A stretch of DNA of 64,000 nt, taken from positions 209,459-273,458 of the forward strand of contig NZ_MTQF01000005.1 of assembly GCF_001975985.1 (NCBI RefSeq). Reading direction: 5' to 3'. Source of the DNA: [Flexibacter] sp. ATCC 35103. Lineage in GTDB: Bacteria; Bacteroidota; Bacteroidia; Flavobacteriales; Flavobacteriaceae. The translations under genes were made by a program, and so were the position numbers. Under the pieces are notes generated by a model. That model searched no databases, was not told where the DNA came from, and was given only the letters and a program-made list of their open reading frames with translations. Shown here piece by piece: positions 26,155 through 34,700 of the stretch (position 1 is the first letter of the stretch; each line of letters opens with the position of its first letter).

Positions 26155-27492
26155 GTGAAAATAAAACATCAATTGGCTATTTTTAATGCGCTAACAAGAC
26201 TTTTGGTAATTTTAGTGTTGTGGCTAATGCTGCCAATATTGGTCGAAGATGTGGTATACCGACATATTAATAATGGATTGCTTGAAAAAAAGCAAAAATT
26301 TATTGAGCATTTAGATAAAAATGAAATTAATGATTTTATAGAAAACTCAGATGACTCGACTGAAACATATTCGCAGTTTTCGACACTACACAGTGAGTTT
26401 TTGGTACTTTCGAAATCCCCTGTAAAAGCCAATCAAAAAAAAGCTGTTTTTAATAATGAATATCGCATTATCGAGGGCGAAGAAAATGAATACAGAATTC
26501 TGCAATATCATTTTATTTATGAAAATCAAGGTTATCAGCTCGAAATAGGAAGTAGTCTTGGCGAGGTAAATGACCTCACTTTTATAATCAGGTTTTTTAT
26601 TATAATTGTATTTGTCGTTATACTCTTTATAACTTTTCTGGCAGATACTTTTTATATAGAATACCTGCTCAAGCCTTTCTATAAAATTATAGATACTAAA
26701 ATAAGGCGTGTAAACGAACCTGAAGCTTTTGATCATACGCCAATAAAAGCCAGGTCAAGGGATTTTAGGGAACTGGATTTTGTGTTAAATCAGATGATGG
26801 ACCGTATTGCAGAACTTTTTAAAAAAGAAAAGCAATTCATCTCAAATGTTTCCCATGAATTGCTTACGCCAATTGCTTTGCTTAAAAATAAGTTCGAGAA
26901 CCTGCTTCAAAATGATTCCTTAGATGATAATGCTTTTGATAAAATTGCAGGTTCCTTAAGAACATTGGATATGCTAAAAAAAATAATCAATAATTTACTA
27001 TTGATTTCCAGAATCGAAAACAATCAATACGAAGCAAACGAGGATATAAATTTTCATGATATTATTACGGACCTGCAGGAAGATTTACAAGATCGTATTG
27101 ATGATAGAGAAATTCAGTTTTTGAATAAAATGGATCATGATTTTGCTTTTACAGGAAATAAAACCCTTATTCATATTCTGATTTATAATCTGGTTACCAA
27201 TGCGATCAAATACAATAAGCCAAACGGAAGTATTGAAGTTGCAGACGGTTTTTTAGAAAACAATTATTTTATTTCGATAACTAATTCCGGAATTGGTATG
27301 AATCCTTCTCAGATTGAAAACATATTCAACAGGTTTGCGAGAATTAGTTCAGATCAGGAAGGGCAGGGCTTAGGGCTTGCTATTGCAGCCAGTATTGCTT
27401 CTTTTCATCATATTGAGATAAAGGTTACTTCGCAAATAAATGAAAACACGACCTTTATGTTATTATTTCCTGAGGCGCAAAAACAAAATTAA
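26155..27492 (+). CDS. Sensor histidine kinase
   Basis: The 445-residue protein starts at a GTG nine bases after the regulator gene; no nearby ATG fits. It has a transmembrane segment at about residues 14-32, a periplasmic sensor region of roughly 105 residues without recognised domain, and a second membrane segment near 140-165. The linker is followed by the HisKA motif FISNVSHELLTPIALLKN, the N box NLVTNAIKYN, and the G boxes SGIGMNPSQ and GLGLAIAAS. It should phosphorylate the adjacent regulator. The signal is unknown. The periplasmic domain is acidic (many Asp and Glu). Confidence 0.93.
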   Translation: MKIKHQLAIFNALTRLLVILVLWLMLPILVEDVVYRHINNGLLEKKQKFIEHLDKNEINDFIENSDDSTETYSQFSTLHSEFLVLSKSPVKANQKKAVFNNEYRIIEGEENEYRILQYHFIYENQGYQLEIGSSLGEVNDLTFIIRFFIIIVFVVILFITFLADTFYIEYLLKPFYKIIDTKIRRVNEPEAFDHTPIKARSRDFRELDFVLNQMMDRIAELFKKEKQFISNVSHELLTPIALLKNKFENLLQNDSLDDNAFDKIAGSLRTLDMLKKIINNLLLISRIENNQYEANEDINFHDIITDLQEDLQDRIDDREIQFLNKMDHDFAFTGNKTLIHILIYNLVTNAIKYNKPNGSIEVADGFLENNYFISITNSGIGMNPSQIENIFNRFARISSDQEGQGLGLAIAASIASFHHIEIKVTSQINENTTFMLLFPEAQKQN

Positions 27493-27519
27493 AAGTTAAT
27501 TTTTTCAAAGTTGCCCAAT

Positions 27520-27554
27520 CTTCATTTTGTCTTCATTTAGCGAATATATCTTTG
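27520..27554 (+). promoter_or_regulatory. Promoter with CTTCAT direct repeat, small-protein gene 3
   Basis: CTTCAT half-sites at 27520-27525 and 27531-27536 are separated by TTTGT, which holds the -33 TTTG (27526-27529). A 17-base spacer leads to TATCTTTG (27547-27554). Sequence CTTCATTTTGTCTTCAT is identical to 24775-24791. Confidence 0.7.
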
Positions 27555-27599
27555 AGGTATAATAAATGAAAATATTAATAATCATAAAAACTTCAAATC

Positions 27600-27788
27600 A
27601 TGAAAAAATTAGTAATGTTAGCAGTACTTGTTTTAGGAACAACTGCAATGGTAAACGCTCAAACAACTCCAGCTCAAACAACTCCGGTAAAAGAAGCTAA
27701 AGCTCCTAAAAAAGACAAAAAAGCAGATAAAAAAGCTAAAAAAGCCGAGGCAAAACCAGAAGCAGCTAAGCCTGAAGCTAAAAAATAA
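27600..27788 (+). CDS. Small exported Lys/Ala-rich protein 3
   Basis: The 62-residue product has the signal peptide MKKLVMLAVLVLGTTAMVNA and a mature part beginning QTTPAQTTPVKEAKAPKK, then almost only Lys, Ala, Glu, Asp and Pro. It is a paralogue of the genes at 24852 and 25100. It sits directly after the histidine kinase gene but has its own promoter carrying the same direct repeat as gene 1. Function unknown; an Asr-like periplasmic buffering or chaperone role is a hypothesis. Confidence 0.75.
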   Translation: MKKLVMLAVLVLGTTAMVNAQTTPAQTTPVKEAKAPKKDKKADKKAKKAEAKPEAAKPEAKK

Positions 27789-27854
27789 AACAACACAGGT
27801 TTGGTAATTTAAACCATGTTGTGGATTATAAAGGTTTTAAAAAATTTGGTAGAG

Positions 27855-27890
27855 AAAAAGCTGGTAGAGAAATCTATCGGCTTTTTGTTT
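27855..27890 (+). terminator. Terminator after small protein 3
   Basis: A 12-base stem around AAGCTGGTAG/CTATCGGCTT (about 27856-27867 with 27874-27885) with two G-U pairs is followed by a T-rich tract. It resembles the terminator at 25363-25394, so the gene-terminator cassette seems to have been duplicated. Confidence 0.75.
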
Positions 27891-27938
27891 TATTTGAGTG
27901 TCTTGTCCTGAAATAGCGATACACAAAAAGCCATCGTT

Positions 27939-28367
27939 ATGAAAGATGAATTAAATTATGTAAAGCGTAGTCAACGAGACTATAGTATGTCACTAAAACT
28001 TCAGATTGTTAGTGAGATTGAAAAGGGAAATATTTCTATTACTCAAACAAGGAAACAATATGGCATTCAGAGTCATGCCACAGTTTTAAATTGGTTAAGA
28101 AAATTTGGTAACTTTGATTGGGAGAACCAAAACCCCACCCAAATGGCAAAAACACCTGAACAGAAGATAATGGAACTTGAAGCTCAAGTAAAGTTATTGG
28201 AAAAGCAAAAAGCACTATTGGAGAGACAGGCTTTTGTTGCAGACAAAAAAGCTATTCTCTTTGATATGATGATTGATTTGGCTGAAAAGGAATACCATAT
28301 TGATATCCGAAAAAACTCTGCACCCGAACAATCGGCCACTTCAAACAAAAAGAACAACAAACAGTAG
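27939..28367 (+). CDS. IS3-family OrfA (helix-turn-helix)
   Basis: OrfA is 142 residues. Residues 16-55 form the helix-turn-helix (YSMSLKLQIVSEIEKGNISI, then TRKQYGIQSHATVLNWLRKFG) that recognises the terminal repeats. Residues 70-105 form a leucine-zipper coiled coil (KIMELEAQVKLLEKQKALLE) for multimerisation. Near its end the in-frame heptamer A AAA AAC (28310-28316) is a classical -1 slippery site. Shifting there joins orfA to the open orfB frame and makes the full OrfAB transposase. Confidence 0.93.
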   Translation: MKDELNYVKRSQRDYSMSLKLQIVSEIEKGNISITQTRKQYGIQSHATVLNWLRKFGNFDWENQNPTQMAKTPEQKIMELEAQVKLLEKQKALLERQAFVADKKAILFDMMIDLAEKEYHIDIRKNSAPEQSATSNKKNNKQ

Positions 28368-28381
28368 CATTTACCTGTTAT

Positions 28382-29233
28382 TTGTTCGGGATAGACAGAC
28401 AGGTTTATTATCGAAGAATTAGAAGAAAAAACTCCAGGCAAACCAAAGCCCAAGAAGTTGTTTTACTAGTTGGGGATATAAGGGAAAAGATGCCTAAGAT
28501 TGGTGCTAGAAAACTGTATTATCTTTTATCACGAGAACTTAAAGAACTAAAAATCGGTAGAGATAAATTCTTTGATATACTCAGGGCAAATCATTTATTA
28601 ATTGTGCCAAAACGGAGTTATCATGTAACAACAAACTCACATCATCGTTTTAGAATACATAAAAATCGAATTTTAGGTTTAGAGATAAATCGTCCTGAAC
28701 AAGTTTGGGTCTGTGATATTACTTATATCGGAAAAAGAGATCATCCCTGTTATTTAAGTTTAGTCACAGATGCTTACTCAAAGAAGATAATGGGGTATTA
28801 TGTTGCCAAAAATCTTAATACACAAAGCAGTTTAAAAGCATTGAAAATGGCTCTTAAACAAAGAAAATCCAACATGTTGACTCTAATCCATCATTCAGAT
28901 AGAGGATTGCAATATTGCGCTAATGAATATCAAAAGGAGCTAATCAAAAACAAGGTTTTATGCAGTATGACCCAAAACTCAGATCCGTATGAAAATGCCA
29001 TAACTGAAAGGATTAATGGAATTTTAAAGCAAGAATTTATGGTCGATAAATATCATCAAGAAATAAAAATTACAAAACAGATTATAAGGGAATCTATTAA
29101 TATTTATAATGAGCAAAGACCTCATTATTCTAATCATATGCTAACACCAAATCAAATGCATTGTCAAAATCAAATGCAAATAAGAACATATAAAACCAAA
29201 AACAGTTGCAAGAACGTTCTTGCAACTGTTTAA
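28382..29233 (+). CDS. IS3-family OrfB, DDE integrase domain
   Basis: OrfB as listed begins at a TTG and is 283 residues. The frame is open upstream from 28304, and the upstream residues (TCYLFGIDRQVYYRR) look like the start of IS3 OrfB domains, so it is probably made only as the OrfAB fusion by -1 frameshifting at 28310-28316. The rve integrase domain carries the triad D112 (WVCDITYIG), D173 (HHSDRGLQY) and E209 (NAITERING), with exactly 35 residues between the second D and E. The catalytic core appears intact. Confidence 0.93.
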   Translation: MFGIDRQVYYRRIRRKNSRQTKAQEVVLLVGDIREKMPKIGARKLYYLLSRELKELKIGRDKFFDILRANHLLIVPKRSYHVTTNSHHRFRIHKNRILGLEINRPEQVWVCDITYIGKRDHPCYLSLVTDAYSKKIMGYYVAKNLNTQSSLKALKMALKQRKSNMLTLIHHSDRGLQYCANEYQKELIKNKVLCSMTQNSDPYENAITERINGILKQEFMVDKYHQEIKITKQIIRESINIYNEQRPHYSNHMLTPNQMHCQNQMQIRTYKTKNSCKNVLATV

Positions 29234-29353
29234 TTAATTATTTTTATCTAATAAAATCAGTATCGTTTTTTTAGGACGAGACAGAGTTAAAATTTTGATA
29301 ATAAAAAGCAATAAAAAATTCATTCTTTGTTACTTTGCTTAAAACTATAAATA

Positions 29354-30589
29354 ATGATCTTACGTTTTGTACTTCTATGTGCTCTTTTTTTATTTATTGA
29401 GTTCTATTCTTATCAAGCCTTTCGTACCTTAGTAAAATTGAGATGGGTGTTGGTGAGTTACCAAATTATAAGTTTGCTGCTTTTAATTTTTATCATTTAC
29501 TCTTTTACACAATTTGATCGTTCTGTTGGACAGACCAAACAAACCATGTTTACAATGGGTTTGATGCTATTGGTATATGTTCCTAAAATAGTTTTGACGC
29601 TTGTAATGTTTGGTGAAGATATTTTTAGGATTGGCGCAAGTATCCTGAATTATTTCATGTATAATGTTCCAAGAAAAGATATTATGCCGGACAGAAGAAA
29701 ATTTATTAGTCAAGTGGCTTTAGGTTTGGCTGCGGTTCCTTTTTTATCGCTGCTTTACGGAATTTTTGAAGGTAAATATAATTTTAAAGTTTTTAAGCAA
29801 ACCATCTATTTTCCTGATTTGCCGGATGCTTTTGATGGATTTAAAATCACTCAGATTTCAGATGTTCATAGTGGCAGTTTTGATGATCCGGACAAAATAA
29901 ATTATGCTATTGATTTGATTAATGAGCAGGAAGCAGATATGATTTTGTTTACAGGAGACATTGTAAATACGCATGCTAAAGAAATGCATCCGTGGTTAGA
30001 AACCTTTAACAGGATAAAAGAGTATAAATATGGTAAGTTTTCCGTTCTAGGAAACCATGATTATGGTGAATATGTTACATGGCCTTCTGAGAAACAAAAA
30101 GACGAAAACTTTCAGGGAATTAAAAGTCTTTATGGTCAGATAGGTTTTGAGCTTTTGCTTAATGAACATACTTATATTCAAAAAGGAGATGATAAAATCG
30201 CCTTAATTGGAGTAGAAAATTGGGGACAGAATTTTAAGAAAGCAGGAGATTTAAATAAAGCATCTCAAAACGTGCATCAGCATGATTTTAAGGTGTTGAT
30301 GAGCCATGATCCGAGTCATTGGGAATATGAGATCAAAAATCACCCTAAAAACTTTCATTTGACTTTGTCAGGCCATACGCATGGTATGCAATTTGGAATT
30401 GAAATTCCGGGATACTTTAAATGGAGTCTGGCGCAGTATATTTACAAACAATGGGCAGGATTATATGAAAATGTTGGCCGCTATGTTTATGTAAATCGCG
30501 GATTTGGTTTTCATGCTTATCCAGGAAGAGTGGGTATTATGCCCGAAATTACAGTGATTGAACTAAAAAAAGGGAACAATGTGGCTTAA
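29354..30589 (+). CDS. Membrane-anchored metallophosphoesterase (YkuE-like)
   Basis: The 411-residue protein has about four hydrophobic segments in the first 140 residues, with DRRKFISQVALGLAAVPF just after them. A calcineurin-like phosphoesterase domain follows, with all metal motifs: ISDVHSG, FTGDIVN, GNHDYGE, MSHDPSH and SGHTHGMQFG. Such proteins hydrolyse phosphomonoesters or diesters on the outer face of the inner membrane; some act on lipid-linked substrates, but the substrate here is unknown. It lies 70 bases beyond the IS element. Confidence 0.9.
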   Translation: MILRFVLLCALFLFIEFYSYQAFRTLVKLRWVLVSYQIISLLLLIFIIYSFTQFDRSVGQTKQTMFTMGLMLLVYVPKIVLTLVMFGEDIFRIGASILNYFMYNVPRKDIMPDRRKFISQVALGLAAVPFLSLLYGIFEGKYNFKVFKQTIYFPDLPDAFDGFKITQISDVHSGSFDDPDKINYAIDLINEQEADMILFTGDIVNTHAKEMHPWLETFNRIKEYKYGKFSVLGNHDYGEYVTWPSEKQKDENFQGIKSLYGQIGFELLLNEHTYIQKGDDKIALIGVENWGQNFKKAGDLNKASQNVHQHDFKVLMSHDPSHWEYEIKNHPKNFHLTLSGHTHGMQFGIEIPGYFKWSLAQYIYKQWAGLYENVGRYVYVNRGFGFHAYPGRVGIMPEITVIELKKGNNVA

Positions 30590-30603
30590 TTCGTTAAAAA
30601 TGC

Positions 30604-30611
30604 TACATTTG
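30604..30611 (+). promoter_or_regulatory. -7 element for the thioredoxin-like gene
   Basis: TACATTTG matches TAnnTTTG, 52 bases before the ATG; the -33 region is weak. Confidence 0.4.
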
Positions 30612-30663
30612 TATATAATTACCTCTTTTTAACAGAATAAAAAAGAATTAAATTTTTGGTTTT

Positions 30664-30966
30664 ATGTCAAAATTTGGAGAACTTATAAATGCTCAGGTCC
30701 CAGTGTTAATTGATTTTTACACGGATTGGAATGAATCATCTGTATCGATGCATCCTGTAATTAAGGATGTTGCGGCTGCACTAGGCGATAAAGCCAAAGT
30801 GATTAAGATAGATGTGGATAAAAATCAGGAATTAGCAGAAGCCCTTCGTATTAAAGGTCTTCCTACTTTAATGATCTATAAAGAAGGACAAATGATCTGG
30901 AGACAATCTGGCGAACTTGATGCAAATACAATTATCGGAATTGTTCAGGAACAATTCAGTTTATAA
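30664..30966 (+). CDS. Thioredoxin-fold protein lacking the active-site cysteines
   Basis: The 100-residue protein has a complete thioredoxin fold pattern: VLIDFYTDW, VIKIDVDKN and the cis-proline P67 in GLPTLMIY. The W-C-G-P-C active site is W22-N23-E24-S25-S26 here, and there is no cysteine in the whole protein. It cannot do thiol-disulfide exchange, so a structural, chaperone or binding role is likely. The loss is clean and the rest is well conserved, which argues against decay. No partner is obvious from context. Confidence 0.88.
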   Translation: MSKFGELINAQVPVLIDFYTDWNESSVSMHPVIKDVAAALGDKAKVIKIDVDKNQELAEALRIKGLPTLMIYKEGQMIWRQSGELDANTIIGIVQEQFSL

Positions 30967-30990
30967 ATACTACTCTTTTGTTGATGTTGT

Positions 30991-31626
30991 TTAGTGAATA
31001 ATATCAAACGTATAGCCGTTCTCCTTTAAAAAGTGTAACGTTTTTGGTAAAGCAAATTTTAAATTAGGTGAAGCTTTTATGCTGTCATGAAATACAATCA
31101 CACTTCCTGATTTTACATTTTTAGTAACGTTTTCCAGGCACTTTTCAGGAGTAATAGTCTGATCAAAATCAGCACTTAAAACATCCCACATAATTATTTT
31201 ATACCCTAATTTTCTTAGAATTTTAGATTGTGCCTTTTTTATCTTCCCGTAAGGCGGACGAAATATCATGTTGCACATTTTTTCTTCTTCTAAAATCGCA
31301 GCACAGTTTTTAACATTCTCAATATAATCATTGTTACTGCTTTTCCATCCATTTACGTGGTTCATGGTATGGTTTCCTATAGAATGTCCTTCGGTAATTA
31401 ATTTTTCGAATAAAGCCAAGTTGGCTTTTATGTTTTTTCCTATACAAAAGAAAGTAGCTTTTGCATCAAACTTTTTCAATTCAGATAAAACCCAGTCTGT
31501 AATTTCCGGCGTTGGGCCATCATCAAAGGTTAGATATATTTTCTTTTCGTTGTTTGGAATATCCCAACAATATTTAGAAAATACCCTTTTGATAAATGAA
31601 TTAGTTTTTACCCAATAAAAGCTCAT
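30991..31626 (-). CDS. Polysaccharide deacetylase (NodB domain)
   Basis: The 211-residue protein is almost entirely a NodB homology domain. It has motif 1 TFDDGP (D35, D36), motif 2 H86-x3-H90 (HTMNH, the zinc ligands), motif 3 RPPYG (123-127), and motifs 4-5 WDVLSADFD and VIVFHDS. Such enzymes remove N-acetyl groups from peptidoglycan or polysaccharide. There is no clear signal peptide, though residues 1-20 are mildly hydrophobic. It converges with the thioredoxin-like gene. Confidence 0.93.
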   Translation of the reverse strand: MSFYWVKTNSFIKRVFSKYCWDIPNNEKKIYLTFDDGPTPEITDWVLSELKKFDAKATFFCIGKNIKANLALFEKLITEGHSIGNHTMNHVNGWKSSNNDYIENVKNCAAILEEEKMCNMIFRPPYGKIKKAQSKILRKLGYKIIMWDVLSADFDQTITPEKCLENVTKNVKSGSVIVFHDSIKASPNLKFALPKTLHFLKENGYTFDIIH

Positions 31627-31654
31627 TTTGATTTGATTTACAGATATGTAAAAA

Positions 31655-31697
31655 TAAAAAATGCAGCGCTATTTATCAAATTGCGCTGCATTTTTTT
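31655..31697 (-). terminator. Terminator of the DUF2723 gene
   Basis: A 12-13 base stem around ATGCAGCGC (about 31657-31669 with 31683-31695) has a 13-base loop. T-runs flank it on both strands, and it sits just beyond the stop at 31719. Confidence 0.85.
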
Positions 31698-31718
31698 AAT
31701 TGCTATGTTTTTCGTATA

Positions 31719-34700
31719 TTATTCTTTTTCTCTTCCAAAACGTTCAAAAACATTTACATAAGTATTAAATGTCGTTTTATGTTTTTCGTAGAAAGCAAGA
31801 TCTTTATTCTCTTTCATAACTTGTAATAAACTTCTGTAACGCTCAATGTCAGTAATGATATCAATTGCCAGATCAGTTTGATCACCAGGTGTTAATGTTG
31901 CGTAATAGTTTAGTTCTTCTTTGTATTTCTGAACTAGCTTATTTAGCAAATCATGTGCTTTTGCAGTTTCTCCAACTTTATAATATCCTCCAGCAAATGG
32001 CTCTACTAATGAATAGTAGCCAAATTTATCCAAAGGCATTTTTGTTATTGCTAAATTGATGATGTTTTTAGCTTTATCAATTTTACCTTCTGCAATAAGC
32101 TGGTTCATCAAACGAGATAAATTCGTGCGATAAGTTATGCTGTTTCTTCTGGTTTCCGGATCATGATAAATTTTATCACTTTCGCTATTGCCCCAATCCC
32201 ATTTCATTACTATATCATACATTTTATCAGCATCAATCTGTCCCATATCCATTGGGCCTCCGTCTTTTGACGGTGTGTTTTTGACAGGAACTAATTTGTA
32301 GACCATTCCGTCTAATTGCAAATAATCCTTTAACCATAAATAATCCTCATCATCAAAAGCACCTCCGCTAAAGTAAATTGGTCTTTTCCAATTGTTGTTA
32401 GCAAGGATATCCAGCATCATTAAACGATTTTTATATATAGCGCTTCCTTTGATATCAATATCCATGTAAGGAACGATAGAATCGTTGTATTTAGGATTAA
32501 CAACTTTGTTTTTGATAATTGTATTTTTATCAACAGGAACTCTGATTTTATTTGTTGGATAAAAATGAATTGTCTGTCCGTTTTGTAAACCTACAGTTGA
32601 TTTTGGATTTTTAATGAAGCTAATAAAATCATTAATATTCCATCGGGTTTCGATTTTTGGTATGTGCGCCACATAATCAAGTTTGTCCCCAACATACTCA
32701 TCGTGTGTAAACGATATTGGTAAAGGATCAGATTCATATGCTTTTGCTTTCATTTGATCAATGTACCAATCTGTCATAAATAAACTCGTATTTACAATCT
32801 TAACATCGGTTCTGATGCCTTCGATTTCCTGAGCATACCATAACGGGAATGTGTCATTGTCTCCAATAGTGAATAAAATAGCATCTTTATCACAAGAATT
32901 CAAATACGCTTTTGCCATTGCAACGGCAGTATATTTTCCTGATCTATCGTGATCATCCCAGTTTTGAGACGCCATTAAAATAGGAGCTGCTAATAAACTT
33001 GCCCCAATAATAAGTGGTCCTGCAATTTTAGGTGCAATATATTTCTGAATACTTTCGTAGAGCGAATAAACTCCAAATCCTATCCAGATTGCAAATACAT
33101 AAAAAGATCCTACAAGAGCATAATCTCTTTCACGAGGCTCAAAAGGTCTCTCGTTTAAGTATATTTTTAAGGCAATTCCGGTAAATAAAAATAAAGCTAA
33201 AAGTACATAGAAGCTTTTAAGGTCTTTATTGGCATGATACATTAATCCGATAAGTCCTAAAATAAAAGGTAAGAAGAAATAAACGTTTCTTCCTTTATTG
33301 TTTAAAACGTCTGAAGGCAAGTTATCTTGGGATCCAAGGTGTAAAGAATCAAGAGCTTTGATACCGCTGATCCAGTTTCCGTCAAGATTATCATATTTAC
33401 CCTGAACATCACTTTGGCGTCCAACAAAATTCCACATTAAATATCTCCAATACATATATCCAAATTGATACTCGAACATAAAACTGAAATTATCTACAGC
33501 CGATGGCTTTTCGATAATTAAATAATCACCGTAACTTTTCAAGAATTTTGTGTAGCCTTCGTTGTCAATTTGCTTTTGAGCATATGCTTTTCTGAATTCA
33601 GAAACTGTTTTTTCAACTTCATTACGCAATTGCGCAGTAGCTTTATTATATTCTTCTTCGCTTAACTGGCTGGCATCGATTCCGTATTTGCCTAAATCCT
33701 GCTCATAATCATAATTAGGATTTATTTTAAATTTAGGAGGATTTGTAAAACTAATATAGTTCTGAATGTGTCCTGTTTCAGTACTCCACATTCTTGGTAA
33801 AATCGTTTTTTGATTGTCGTCAGTGTTTTGTTCTGCGTTTTTGAAATTATTGGTAATAATATATTTACCGGTTTTATAATCTCTCTCGTAATTAGGTTTT
33901 TTATCTAAATAAGGCGTTTTTGCATCCAGACCAGAGAAAACTTCTGTGTATTGCGGACCGTAAAACAAAGGGTTTACACCATATTGTTCACGATTGTAAT
34001 AAGCTAAAACTTCTGCAGCATCTGATGGTTTATTCTCATTGATTACAGTGTTTGCGTTAGCACGAACAGGTAACATCATCCAGGTAGAGAATCCGATGAA
34101 AATAAATAAGATGCAAAGTATTATGGTGTTATAGAAAACCAGACCTTTTTGTTTGGTGTATTTTAATCCAAAATAAAAGAATGCAATTAATATTAAGGCA
34201 ACAAATATAGTTCCTGAGTTAAAAGGCAATCCAATGCTGTTAACCATAAAAACTTCAGTATCTGCAAATGCTTCCATTGTTAATGGTAATAGCAGTTTGA
34301 ATATAAATAGTAAAATACCAATTACGACTACATTGGCAATAAGAAAGTTTTTGATTGTAACTTTTTCGTAATGCTTAAAATAATAAAGGAATCCTATTGA
34401 AGGAATAGTTAGTAAAGCCATGAAGTGAACTCCAAATGAAAGTCCTACAACTAATGAAATAACCAATAACCATTTGTTTCCTTTTGGTTTATCCATGTCT
34501 TGCTCCCAACGAAGACCAAGCCAGAAAAGCAATGCGATTAATAAAGAAGCCATTGCATAAACTTCGGCTTCAACGGCATTAAACCAAAAACTATCAGAGA
34601 AAGTGTAGGCAAGAGCCCCAACAAAAGAACTTCCTAGTATAACAATTGAATTATTTTGATTGATTTCTGCAAATCGCTCTATAATTTTTTTCAAAATCAT

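Larger units (their letters stand above)
27899..29283 (+). mobile_element. Complete IS3-family insertion sequence
   Basis: The element is 1385 bases. Its ends are imperfect inverted repeats, TGTCTTGTCCTG...GCGATAC on the left and TGTCTCGTCCTA...ACGATAC on the right (about 24 bases each). It is flanked by a 3-base direct repeat GAG (27896-27898 and 29284-29286), consistent with target duplication. It carries overlapping orfA and orfB with a -1 frameshift signal. Both frames are intact, so it may be active. It lies just beyond the terminator of small-protein gene 3 and breaks no visible gene. Confidence 0.93.

Noticed and set aside
29234..29353. Promoter supplied by the right end of the IS element to the phosphoesterase gene
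   Set aside because: TTACTTTG near 29330 misses the TAnnTTTG consensus and no -33 element is placed correctly, so I could not support it.
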